10,000 bases of DNA from Neocallimastix lanati (nom. inval.) (GCA_016946835.1 JACVTC010000070.1:742501-752500), one strand, 5' to 3'. Numbered from the stretch's first letter, positions 1 through 8,391 are shown. Numbers and translations are program-made. Notes: generated from the letters alone by a model not told the origin.

Positions 1-644
1 AAACTTTTATTATTAATATTTTTTTTTTTTATTTTATTATCCTTTTAACTTTTAATATATTAGTTCTTTATGATTATTTAAATTAATAATTTTATAATTT
101 TTTTTCTTGTATTGTATTTCTTTATAAACATATTAAAATATTTTAATATAGTTTATTTCAGAATAAAGCAATAAAAACAGCAACAGCAATAAAAAAAAAT
201 ATTAAAAAAAAAATAAAATAATACACAAATTATAAGTGTGTGTTGTGAAAGAATATGAAATATTTTTAAAAATATCATTTAAATTAACATTAGAAAGAGT
301 GGTTGAACCAAATGATTTTTGAAATAATTGACAAAAAAAAAAAAAAAAAAAAAAAAAAAGTGTTTATTTTATTTTTAATTGTTGAATTATAGTGATAGGT
401 AATATATATTATTATTACTTTTTTTTTTTTTTTTCATCAATTTTTTATTATCTAATTTTGATATAACAAGTATTCAATTCAGAATTTATTATTATAAATA
501 ATTAGATAATTAAATAATTAATAATTAATATATATACTCATTAATAATATTTTAAAATTCTGTTAAGGATTAGTTTTTATAAATAACTGAATTAATGTAT
601 TATGAATATAATTATTATGTAATACATTTATTATAATGTATTAA
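1..644. other. AT-rich non-coding flank left of element 1
   Basis: I see no convincing coding region on either strand. The stretch consists of A/T runs, including an uninterrupted run of 27 A at 333-359 and a T run near 420-434, with scattered ATT/TAA triplets. Just before the insertion site the heptamer tgtatta occurs at 596-602 and 637-643, and its reverse complement at 620-626, so the target area can fold weakly. I found no tRNA gene or other RNA gene that would explain the choice of insertion site. It is most simply intergenic DNA. Confidence 0.6.
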
Positions 645-649
645 TATTG
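645..649. repeat. Target-site duplication, left copy (element 1)
   Basis: The five bases tattg directly before the 5' LTR recur directly after the 3' LTR at 5400-5404. Five base pairs is the normal target duplication for Ty1/copia integrases. A perfect duplication shows that the two LTRs belong to one insertion event and that the element has not recombined with another copy. The unoccupied site would have read ...attaatattg followed by taataaag.... Confidence 0.93.
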
Positions 650-732
650 TGTCAAAATAATGATTAATTTAATTAATCTATCTTTAATATAAATAATGAC
701 CAATTACTTGTATTAATATTCAAAATAAAAAG

Positions 733-740
733 TATAAAAA
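733..740 (+). promoter_or_regulatory. Candidate TATA box in the 5' LTR
   Basis: The sequence tataaaaa lies 83 bp into the LTR, in what would be U3, upstream of the AATAAA at 789-794. The same site occurs in the 3' LTR at 5224-5231. In DNA this AT-rich, TATA-like strings are common, so only the position supports it. Confidence 0.4.
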
Positions 741-788
741 TCATGGAATTATTATTTTATAAAAAAACAATATCTTATACAAAAAGAG

Positions 789-794
789 AATAAA
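789..794 (+). promoter_or_regulatory. Candidate polyadenylation signal in the LTR
   Basis: AATAAA lies 49 bp downstream of the TATA-like box, and its copy in the 3' LTR is at 5280-5285. In LTR elements the signal usually sits in or near R, so that the copy in the 3' LTR ends the transcript. Chance occurrence is quite possible in this composition. Confidence 0.3.
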
Positions 795-908
795 AATAAT
801 TTATACTGTTATAAAAAAATATTTTTCTAAAAACTACTAATCCATATATATTTATTATTGTGTTTATTATAACTTATTTGAGTGTTTCTTAACATAATAT
901 TTTTGACA

Positions 909-924
909 GATTAAGAGTCTCAAT
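909..924 (+). promoter_or_regulatory. Primer-binding site, candidate tRNA-Lys(CUU) internal primer
   Basis: The bases directly after the 5' LTR are gattaagagtctcaat. They are not complementary to a CCA-ended tRNA 3' end. Their reverse complement contains gagactcttaatc, which matches the anticodon arm of eukaryotic tRNA-Lys with anticodon CUU as I remember it (C32 U33 C34 U35 U36 A37 A38 U39 C40). This would be half-tRNA priming, the mode known for Drosophila copia and yeast Ty5, where the primer is the 5' half of initiator tRNA cut near nucleotide 39. The use of tRNA-Lys is inferred. GATTAA (909-914) can also pair with TTAATC at 934-939, which could mask the site. Confidence 0.65.
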
Positions 925-1156
925 CTCAACCGATTAATCCATATAAAAGCTAAGTATTTTTTTTAAAATAAAAATTTAACATTAAATAAATTTGAAATTT
1001 ATATATTTATTATTAAATATTAATTTTTAATTATTTATATATATATAAATATTTATAAATTATAAAACTAAAATAAAAGTGGAATCTTTAATATTTAAAA
1101 TAATTGTACAAAGAAGTTCAATATCAATATAATTGAATTTGAAAATAAACAAAAGA

Positions 1157-1385
1157 TCAGCTATTGAATATAAGCTGAGAATGAAGCAAAAAATCAGCTA
1201 TATTGTATAAGCTGAGAATAAAAGAACATAACATGTCAGCTATGCTATATAAGCTGAGAATAAAAGAACATAACATGTCAGCTATGCTATATAAGCTGAG
1301 AATAAAAGAACATAACATGTCAGCTATGCTATATAAGCTGAGAATAAAAGAACATAACATGTCAGCTATGCTATATAAGCTGGGG
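1157..1385 (+). repeat. Tandem array of six hairpin-forming units, 42-bp period
   Basis: Six units start with tcagct at 1157, 1194, 1236, 1278, 1320 and 1362. Units 3 to 6 are spaced exactly 42 bp and are nearly identical; units 1 and 2 have diverged. Each unit carries TCAGCT and, about ten bases later, AGCTGA, so each can form a 6-bp stem with a short AT-rich loop (the last has agctgg). The array is open in a forward and a reverse frame only because 42 is divisible by three, and the predicted peptides are pure repeats. The position in the leader suggests an RNA-level role such as dimerisation, packaging or translation control, or a protein-binding array in DNA. The function is unknown. Confidence 0.9.
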
Positions 1386-2006
1386 AAAATATAATAAAAA
1401 ATTCAATTATATAATAAATAATTAAAATAAAGATTTTAATTAAAATGAAATTACAATAATATATTAAATATGAACAATTAATGATATAATCATTTTCACA
1501 ACAATAGCAAAAATTTTTAAATACACTTAATATAAATAAATTAATCTCTTTATACTATTGTTCGTAATATAAATATATACAATACTTTGTAATAAACATT
1601 AATAAAAATAATTTATTCTTAATTAAAAAAGGAATAGTAACATAATCACACTCACATTATTTAATAAAAGAATCAAAATGATAGGTCTCAGTAATAATAA
1701 AATTATACTAATTCCTCCCTCAATATTAAAAAAAAATGTATATTAATATCTTTAAATTAAATTTTTTAAATATTAATCATTAAAAAATCTATATAAATAG
1801 ATTAATAATAAATTGTCACTAAAAATAGAACCAATCAAAATTAATTACAATTTACATTATTTAATTTAATAAAATAAAATCTAACTAAAGAAATAAAAAA
1901 TATATAAAAGACAAATTAAAGAAAAGCAATAAAAAATAAATTAAGAAAATAATAAAACATAAATACTTTTAATTAAAACAAGAAGGTAAAAATAAAAAAA
2001 TAGAAA

Positions 2007-3164
2007 ATGAGCAGAAACAATTCAAGAAGTAACTCTAGAAACCAAATCAACGAAATTCCCGAATCAGAAAGTAATTTCTTCGCTAAAGGAATCTCTTTCA
2101 ATTACTCCGAGAATTTCAATCATGTTACCGAATTAACGGTTGAAAACTTCCAAAATTGGAAAACTAACGTATTGGACCTCTTAATCATCAATAATCTAGA
2201 TGAATACGTTAGTTTACCAAAAGTAAAAAAATTGAGAAAGAAGGATATTAAAGAAGATTTAGATAAGTACATTAAAGATAAATTTAATAATTCTCTTGTT
2301 TACGATATTGGGACAACCCAAACAGATATCAAGAATGACATCATGGTCAAATGGATAATTAATAATAGCCTGGGAAAGAAAACGAAAGAAATAATAAAAA
2401 GCCATAGTAAGACCGCCTTCGAAATGTGGAACTTCCTTCAAGATTCCTTTACTTTAGGAGAAGAGCATCAAAAAATGCTATTACGAAATAAATTAAACAG
2501 ATTGAAATTTACCACAGATGATGACATACATATCTTCCTTGCAACACTTCAAAATATGATCGATGAATTGGAAATCATCGATACAGACATGAGTGATAGT
2601 GTAAAGGTAGGGATTCTGAATAGAGCCTTACCTGAAAATCTAAGGTGGATAAATGTTTTCCAGTACAATAATGAATGGATAAAATGTTGCAATTACGTAA
2701 AAAGAATAATACCAGATATTCTTTTCTCGAACATCAAGGAAAGAAAACTTCAAGAAGAAAACGCAAAAAATATTTTTAATTTACAAACTGAAAATAAAAA
2801 TAAACAAAATAATAAGCATTTAAAAATAAGAGGAAGAAAAAATGGAAAATGTTTCTTATGTGGAAAATACGGCCACTACAAAAAGGAATGTTATAAATAT
2901 AAAAGAAATAAGCTCTTGAATCAAAACAATGAAAATAAATCAATGAAAATTCGAAGAAAATTGAACAAAAAATATAATAAAAGTAAAATTAATAACAAGC
3001 ATTTATATTCAATAAGCAATTACAACAACTATAAAGACGATTACTTAGAAGATTTTTCTAAAGATTATAACTCTGACAATGCAATCGAAATTAATTGTTT
3101 AGAAAGAATAAATAATAAAAATCACGAAAATAGTAATATACATAATAATAACTTCATAGTTTAG
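2007..3164 (+). CDS. gag: Gag (capsid/nucleocapsid) polyprotein of element 1
   Basis: This 385-residue frame encodes the structural protein that would form cytoplasmic virus-like particles around the element RNA. The N-terminal part has the copia-type Gag pattern: a Trp in the FQNWK context at residue 51, and an EMW helix near residue 140 of the kind found in UBN2/DUF4219-like Gag domains. A basic region is followed by an intact CX2CX4HX4C zinc knuckle (Cys282, Cys285, His290, Cys295), the nucleic-acid-binding motif. The last 90 residues are Asn/Lys-rich. The first ATG is preceded by an A-rich context that suits initiation. The frame ends at a TAG three codons before the protease DSGAS motif, in the same frame, so Gag alone is made unless the stop is read through. 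The frame is otherwise undamaged. Confidence 0.92.
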   Translation: MSRNNSRSNSRNQINEIPESESNFFAKGISFNYSENFNHVTELTVENFQNWKTNVLDLLIINNLDEYVSLPKVKKLRKKDIKEDLDKYIKDKFNNSLVYDIGTTQTDIKNDIMVKWIINNSLGKKTKEIIKSHSKTAFEMWNFLQDSFTLGEEHQKMLLRNKLNRLKFTTDDDIHIFLATLQNMIDELEIIDTDMSDSVKVGILNRALPENLRWINVFQYNNEWIKCCNYVKRIIPDILFSNIKERKLQEENAKNIFNLQTENKNKQNNKHLKIRGRKNGKCFLCGKYGHYKKECYKYKRNKLLNQNNENKSMKIRRKLNKKYNKSKINNKHLYSISNYNNYKDDYLEDFSKDYNSDNAIEINCLERINNKNHENSNIHNNNFIV

Positions 3165-4427
3165 ATTTTAGATTCAGGTGCATCAATCAGTACTATTAAT
3201 GACATAAAATTTCTTACTAACATTAAAAAATGTAAAACAAAAATTTTACTAGCGAATGGTAAAGAAGTATTATCTGAATTTTGTGGCGAATTTGTAGGAT
3301 TCATTAACAACAACAAATTCATTTTAAAAAATGTTTATTATTCAAGATATATTAAGAGAAACTTAATTTCAATCAATCAATTAATTTCTCAAAATTATAA
3401 AGTAATATTCAATAATTATGACAACTCCCCACAAGCATTAATTTATGATAATAATGGAAATAGAATTTATAAATCTTTATCTAATGATAAAAATACATAT
3501 CAAATTTTCACTTCCAAACACCAAACAAATTTAAATTCAACAAAACATAACGAAATCAATTATACAGAATCAAATAACCAACAAGTAATAGACCTTTGGC
3601 ATAGACGCCTAGGTCATTATGATATTTCTAAAATAAAAAATAAATTAAGTAATATCAATCTAAAATTAAAATGCCCAGTATGTATTAATTCCAAATTAAA
3701 AAATAAGTCATTTAAACCATCTACCAATAAGACTAAACAAATTTTAGAATTAATACATCTAGATCTTGTAGGACCTGTTAATCCTTCAATAAATAACAAT
3801 AAGTATTTCCTTACAATTTTAGATGACTACTCTAGATATGGATGGGTCATCTTCACTGAAAATAAAAATGATGTATTTAACAAATTTATCATTTGGTATA
3901 ATAAAATTTATAATTCATTAAATATAAATATCAAAGCAATTCGGTCTGATAATGGGAAGGAATTTCAAAATAGTAAATTTCAAATTTTCTGTGAAGAAAA
4001 TGGAATCCATCATCAGTTTTCAGTTCCTTATAACCCTTCTCAAAATGGAAGGGCTGAAAGATTTAATGGTATACTCATTGCTTCTTCAAAATCACTTCTT
4101 AACGACGCTAAACTCAGTCATGATTTTTGGGAGTTTGCTGTTGATACTGCAAACTATATTCATAATCGACTTCCCCATCAAGGCATTCAAAACAAAATTC
4201 CATTTGAAGTATTTTATAATAAGCCTGTAGATTACAATACATTTAGAGTATTCGGATGTAGAGTCTATTTCTATGTGCCAAAGGAACTAAGATCAAAATT
4301 TGACAATAATTCACATCCTGGTATTTTTCTTGGATATTGCGATCATCCTTCCACTTACAAAATTCTTGATGTTATCAATAATAAAATCATCCAATCTCGC
4401 ACTGTAGAATTTACCGAAGTGCAATAG
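3165..4427 (+). pseudogene. pol: Protease and integrase part of Pol, element 1 (truncated)
   Basis: This frame continues directly from gag after the TAG, and runs 420 codons to a stop created by the deletion frameshift. Codons 3 to 6 are the aspartic protease DSGA motif (Asp at 3171). The pre-integrase zinc site follows as H-X4-H (3600, 3615) and C-X2-C (3672, 3681). The integrase core has Asp at 3762, Asp at 3948 and Glu at 4056, with 35 residues between the last two, the D,D-35-E triad that joins cDNA to the target. The integrase C-terminal region includes FGC, GIFLGY and a final VEF. There is no in-frame ATG at all, so the products can come only from read-through of the TAG as a Gag-Pol fusion. 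All the catalytic residues I could check are present, so integrase could be functional if made. Confidence 0.88.
4404..4424 (+). other. Deletion junction: integrase end joined to pre-RNase H motif
   Basis: In the gag/pol frame the sequence reads V-E-F-T-E, the usual end of copia integrase. Shifted by one frame, from 4412, it reads Y-R-S-A-I-G-S-L-L-Y, the conserved segment between reverse transcriptase and RNase H. Both motifs overlap in about eight bases (taccgaag), so the break lies within them and probably used short homology. Everything that belongs between them, the variable linker and the whole RT with its catalytic aspartates, is absent. From usual copia proportions this is roughly 1 kb or more. 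The other element in this window keeps the linker and the RT start. Confidence 0.85.
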
Positions 4428-5068
4428 GAAGTTTACTATATTTAGCTATCTGTACCCGTCCTGATATTCTTTTTGCTGTTAGCAGAGCTTCAAGAAAATC
4501 AACAGATCCCAACTTAGAAGATTGGATGAATGTTTTAAAAATTTTTAGATATCTCAAATATACAAAAAATTATGGAATCAAAATAGAAAAGGGAATGAAA
4601 TTAAAAATATTTGTAGATGCCGATTTTGCTGGCGATCCAAATACAAGAAAATCAACTTCTGGATTTCTCATGTTAATGGGGGACACTCCAACAAGTTGGT
4701 ATTCCAAATTACAGCACTGTGTCTCCACCTCAACTACAGAAGCTGAATATTATAGCTTAAGTGAATGCGCAAAACATTCATTATGGTACAAAAATTTATT
4801 AAACGAATTAAACATAAATATCAAAGAAATAACAATTTTCGTAGACAATAAAGCAACAATATATAATAGTGAAAATCAATCAATAAATCCGAAATCAAAA
4901 CACATTGACATTAGGTATCATCATATTAGGGATTTAGTAAATAAGAAAATTATAAAATTAAAATACATAAAATCAAAGGACAACCTTGCTGATGGTTTTA
5001 CAAAATACTTAAATAACTCTTTAATGGACAAATTTAGAAATACCTTATTAACGAAAATAATTAATTAA
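4412..5068 (+). pseudogene. pol: RNase H part of Pol, element 1 (5' truncated, frame-shifted)
   Basis: This 218-codon frame lies one frame off the integrase frame and ends at TAA 5066-5068. It starts with the YRSAIGSLLY and TRPDI motifs that follow RT in copia elements, then the RNase H domain: DADFAG (Asp 4616), RKSTSGFL, W-SK-Q, STTEAEY (Glu 4739 or 4745), VDNKA (Asp 4844), the KHIDIRYHHIR helix and a C-terminal ADGFTK. RNase H removes the RNA strand and leaves the polypurine tract that primes plus-strand DNA. An internal ATG at 4526 would yield a 180-residue piece, but it lies inside the domain connection and is unlikely to be a real start. As the element stands, this domain has no obvious route to translation. 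Confidence 0.88.
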
Positions 5069-5133
5069 TTATATTAAAATCTATCTTCATTTTTTTTATC
5101 TTTTAAAAAGTTTTTTTTTGAAGCTAGATTTTT

Positions 5134-5140
5134 GGGGGAA
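5134..5140 (+). promoter_or_regulatory. Polypurine tract of element 1
   Basis: The run gggggaa abuts the 3' LTR and is preceded by a T run (5129-5133). This T-run plus purine-run arrangement directly next to the 3' LTR is typical of plus-strand primers in copia elements. It is one of the few G runs in the whole window, so chance is unlikely. Confidence 0.88.
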
Positions 5141-5399
5141 TGTCAAAATAATGATTAATTTAATTAATCTATCTTTAATATAAATAATGACCAATTACTT
5201 GTATTAATATTCAAAATAAAAAGTATAAAAATCATGGAATTATTATTTTATAAAAAAACAATATCTTATACAAAAAGAGAATAAAAATAATTTATACTGT
5301 TATAAAAAAATATTTTTCTAAAAACTACTAATCCATATATATTTATTATTGTGTTTATTATAACTTATTTGAGTGTTTCTTAACATAATATTTTTGACA
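5141..5399 (+). repeat. 3' LTR of element 1
   Basis: It matches 650-908 at all 259 positions by direct reading. It begins straight after the polypurine tract and is followed by the second copy of the target duplication. Its TATA-like and AATAAA strings are at 5224-5231 and 5280-5285. The latter is the one that would serve to end the element transcript. Confidence 0.96.
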
Positions 5400-5404
5400 T
5401 ATTG
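5400..5404. repeat. Target-site duplication, right copy (element 1)
   Basis: The five bases tattg match 645-649 exactly and mark the right end of the insertion. Confidence 0.93.
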
Positions 5405-5505
5405 TAATAAAGTAGATGTATAGTATACATTATGTAAAGTTATATGAATTAGTTATTGTGAATACGACAAGGAATAAAGAAATAATAGTTTAAAAAGATG
5501 TTTCT

Positions 5506-5721
5506 GGTCTTTATATTTTAAAAAAAAAAAAATTAGAAAAAGAAAATTAAAGCTTTTAATTTTTATTTTTATTCTATGAATTAAATAAAAATATTTCATT
5601 AAAAATAAATAAATTAGGTCTTTGTATCTTAAAAAAAAAAATAGAAAAAGAAAATTAAAGCTTTTAATTTTTATTTTTTTTCTATGAATTAAATAAAAAT
5701 ATTTCATTAAAAATAAATAAA
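5506..5721. repeat. Two-copy tandem direct repeat, about 111 bp per copy
   Basis: The first copy starts with ggtcttta at 5506 and the second with ggtctttg at 5617. Both then run through an A run, agaaaaagaaaattaaagct, a T-rich block, tctatgaattaaataaaa and atttcattaaaaataaat. The copies differ mainly in homopolymer length and a few substitutions. It is a local duplication in non-coding DNA with no recognised function. Confidence 0.85.
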
Positions 5722-6201
5722 AGTTTAAAAATAAATTAAAATTTATAATTTTTATATAGGCTACATTATATATCAATAATTATTTTAATATTAAGATTAT
5801 ATATTTTTATAATAAAATATATAATTTAAATAATATATTTTATTATATATATAGCAAGTATTGGATTAAATAAACAATAAATCGTTTTATTGAAGATAAT
5901 ATAGATTGAGTATAGGATTCAAACTTAAAATTTATGTTAGAGAGTAATATATTTATATTTTATTTTAATTTTTTTATTAATAAAACTAAAAGCACATCAA
6001 TAATTAAAAATTTTGCAATATAAAAAAGAGTTTATTTTTTTTAATTTTTTTTTCTTTATATAAATTTTCATAAATATCAATTAGTTATAAAAGGGGTATT
6101 ATTAACTTTTTAATAATTCTATATAATATTTCAAATTTTATATTTATTTTATAATTTTTATTTCTATTTTATTGAATTATATATTAAGGAAAAGCTATTT
6201 T

Positions 6202-6202
<1 letters not shown>

Positions 6203-6270
<68 letters not shown>
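6203..6270. repeat. Perfect spacerless palindrome made of AAT and ATT repeats
   Basis: Eleven AAT triplets (6204-6236) run straight into twelve ATT triplets (6237-6272). The result is a perfect inverted repeat of 34-bp arms with no spacer, centred between 6236 and 6237. It can form a cruciform or a long hairpin. It lies about 110 bp before the end of the putative 5' LTR of element 2. Confidence 0.9.
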
Positions 6271-6274
<4 letters not shown>

Positions 6275-6342
6275 GTAATAAATAAGTAAACATAGAATAA
6301 TGTAATTTAGTTTTATGTATTAGTATAAAAACACATGAAAAT

Positions 6343-6379
6343 ATTTTTTAAATCAAAGTTGTTCTTAACGTTTTTAACA
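6343..6379 (+). repeat. Probable 3' end of the 5' LTR of element 2
   Basis: The segment ends gttcttaacgtttttaaca followed by gattaa. This parallels the LTR end of element 1 (tttcttaacataatatttttgaca followed by gattaa). A CA end directly before the primer-binding site and a gag-like frame about 100 bp downstream support an LTR boundary at 6379. The left end of this LTR cannot be placed from the window, so only the recognisable end is marked. Confidence 0.6.
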
Positions 6380-6395
6380 GATTAAAGGTCTCAAT
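6380..6395 (+). promoter_or_regulatory. Primer-binding site of element 2
   Basis: The bases gattaaaggtctcaat differ from the element 1 site only at two adjacent positions (aagagtc against aaaggtc). The site therefore probably pairs with the same tRNA anticodon arm. The two changes fall at tRNA positions 33 and 34 if the tRNA-Lys alignment is right. They may be decay, or adaptation to another lysine isoacceptor. Confidence 0.55.
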
Positions 6396-6456
6396 ATTCT
6401 AAAATAAAAAATATATATAAATATAATAATATATAATAAATAAATATAAATAAAAA

Positions 6457-6476
6457 ATATATATATATATATATAT
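6457..6476. repeat. (AT)n microsatellite before element 2 gag
   Basis: Ten AT dinucleotides lie directly upstream of the gag start region in the short leader. A second TA run at about 7018-7032 lies inside gag. Confidence 0.85.
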
Positions 6477-6484
6477 TGATAAAT

Positions 6485-7619
<1,135 letters not shown>

Positions 7620-7915
7620 ACTATTTTCTTATTTCTAACAAACAGAACAAACATAAATTTTATTGGTAATATAGATAACACAATGAATAATGGAAACATG
7701 GACGATAATATTAACTATGACGATATAAAACCACTTACTGAAAGGATAATTGGATGTTTACATTTACACATCATATAATGAAGAACCTATTAAATATTAA
7801 AATGATGACAATCATTTAACTTTCAATCAGAACAACACATCTCAAGTAAAACTACCCCCAAAAAGAATATAATATTAATTATATCGACAAGGACACAAAT
7901 CAAAATAATAACCAA
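7620..7915 (+). pseudogene. Gag-protease linker remnant of element 2
   Basis: This stretch has no long frame. Short pieces rich in Asn and Asp (INFIGNIDN and DDNINYDDIKPLTERI, about 7650-7750) resemble the low-complexity linker that joins nucleocapsid to protease in such elements. Several stops follow. The assignment rests mainly on position. Confidence 0.45.
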
Positions 7916-8191
7916 ATGAAAAATAATTCATTAATATATTGGCTTAACGATTCAGGCGCATCAAGAACATATATATTAATATATTATCTAATTTTTAAAC
8001 AAGAAAAAAATACGTTATATTGTGCCAGTGGCACCTTGTGTGAAATTGAAGGATATGGTGAATGCTATCTCAAAATAAATAATCATCCTATTAAATTATC
8101 TATTTTTATTATATACACCAACGGTAAAAATAAAAATATATTAAGCAGTATAAAATTAATACAAAACAATATCAGGGCTATTACATCATAA
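7916..8191 (+). pseudogene. pol: Protease domain remnant of element 2
   Basis: The frame contains W-L-N-D-S-G-A-S (Trp codon at 7940-7942), the aspartic protease active-site motif. A moderately conserved stretch ends in NILSSIKLIQN, the segment that leads to the pre-integrase domain. The ATG at 7916 is internal to the original polyprotein and not a true start. The motif has a Trp one residue further from the Asp-Ser-Gly than the TAG in element 1, after allowing for one residue of shift. This is useful for judging that stop. The frame is lost after 8191. Confidence 0.8.
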
Positions 8192-8391
8192 TTCAAAAAT
8201 TGGGTTACCCTATAAATATTAATAATAGAAATAAAACTATCAGTGTTTTTACTGAAAACAATAATAATCAAATCTTCATTGCTTCTGAATTGTGTTTCCA
8301 CAATGAAACAAATATGATTAACTCAGTCCAGAAAATTAGATGAAGCATGCCAGCAAATTTGGCATAGAAGGTTAGGAAAACCTCGTCAATC
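8192..8391 (+). pseudogene. pol: Pre-integrase remnant of element 2, left part
   Basis: Frame pieces read LGYPINI, NNRNKTISVFTENNN and then, in another frame, ACQQIWHRRLG (Trp codon at 8360). WHRRLG is the start of the pre-integrase zinc site and matches the same motif in element 1 at 3597-3614. The second His of the H-X4-H pair is a Lys codon here. A TAG follows at 8393. Just after it the similarity to retrotransposon sequence is interrupted by the antisense open stretch. Confidence 0.75.

Larger units (their letters stand above)
650..908 (+). repeat. 5' LTR of element 1
   Basis: The 259-bp LTR begins tgtcaaaa and ends ttttgaca, an 8-bp perfect terminal inverted repeat with the usual TG...CA ends. 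I compared it line by line with 5141-5399 and found no difference; the offset is 4491 bp throughout. The right boundary is set by the end of identity with the 3' LTR and by the target duplication. A TATA-like box at 733-740 and an AATAAA at 789-794 suggest the U3, R and U5 order. Confidence 0.96.
909..2006 (+). other. Long untranslated leader of element 1
   Basis: About 1.1 kb separates the 5' LTR from the gag start, long for a copia-type element. It contains the primer-binding site, six hairpin repeats (1157-1385) and AT-rich filler. It also contains several upstream ATGs: repeated ones in the hairpin array, and one at 1678 that opens a 22-codon frame ending at 1746. These would hinder simple ribosome scanning to gag, so part of the leader may be spliced out or bypassed. 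I did not find a splice-site pair that I would defend. The frames across the array exist because the unit is 42 bp, a multiple of three, and they look non-coding. Confidence 0.6.
650..5399 (+). mobile_element. Element 1: young Ty1/copia LTR retrotransposon lacking RT
   Basis: This 4750-bp element has identical 259-bp LTRs, a 5-bp target duplication, a primer-binding site, a polypurine tract and gag-protease-integrase-RNase H in the copia order (integrase ahead of RNase H, unlike Ty3/gypsy). The coding part carries only two evident lesions: a TAG between gag and protease, and an out-of-frame deletion that removes the linker and reverse transcriptase. Identical LTRs mean recent insertion, because both LTRs are made from one template. 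An element without RT cannot copy itself, so it most likely moved with RT from a complete relative. A deletion after insertion, or an assembly collapse, is the alternative. Confidence 0.93.
5405..6342. other. AT-rich non-coding region between the two elements
   Basis: No coding region is supported. Open frames on the minus strand near 5453-5776 are translations of the tandem repeat and of A/T runs. The region holds a two-copy tandem repeat (5506-5721), an AAT/ATT palindrome (6203-6270) and, somewhere on its right side, the unresolved start of the 5' LTR of element 2. A tgttag at 5935 is one possible LTR start by analogy with its tttttaaca end, but nothing confirms it, because the partner LTR lies outside the window. 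Confidence 0.5.

Noticed and set aside
1157-1394. Two open frames, one per strand, across the hairpin array
   Set aside because: They are open only because the repeat unit is 42 bp; the peptides are pure repeats with no domain.
2259-2441. 60-codon minus-strand frame inside gag
   Set aside because: It is a shadow of the intact gag frame.
3952-4230. 92-codon plus-strand frame starting with ATG inside integrase
   Set aside because: It overlaps the integrase core in another frame, while the true frame holds the D,D-35-E motif.
5453-5776. 107-codon minus-strand frame
   Set aside because: It is a Phe/Lys/Ile-rich translation of the tandem repeat and A/T runs, with the duplication visible in the peptide.
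5915-5945. Sequence ggattcaaac, resembling a reverse tRNA B box
   Set aside because: The T-arm stem does not pair and no acceptor or anticodon arm can be built around it.
6476-6484. Upstream TTG as the start of element 2 gag
   Set aside because: A eukaryotic element would use the ATG at 6485; the TTG lies at the end of an AT microsatellite.
8083-8301. 72-codon minus-strand frame over the protease remnant
   Set aside because: It is antisense to recognisable protease sequence and is hydrophobic low complexity with no motif.
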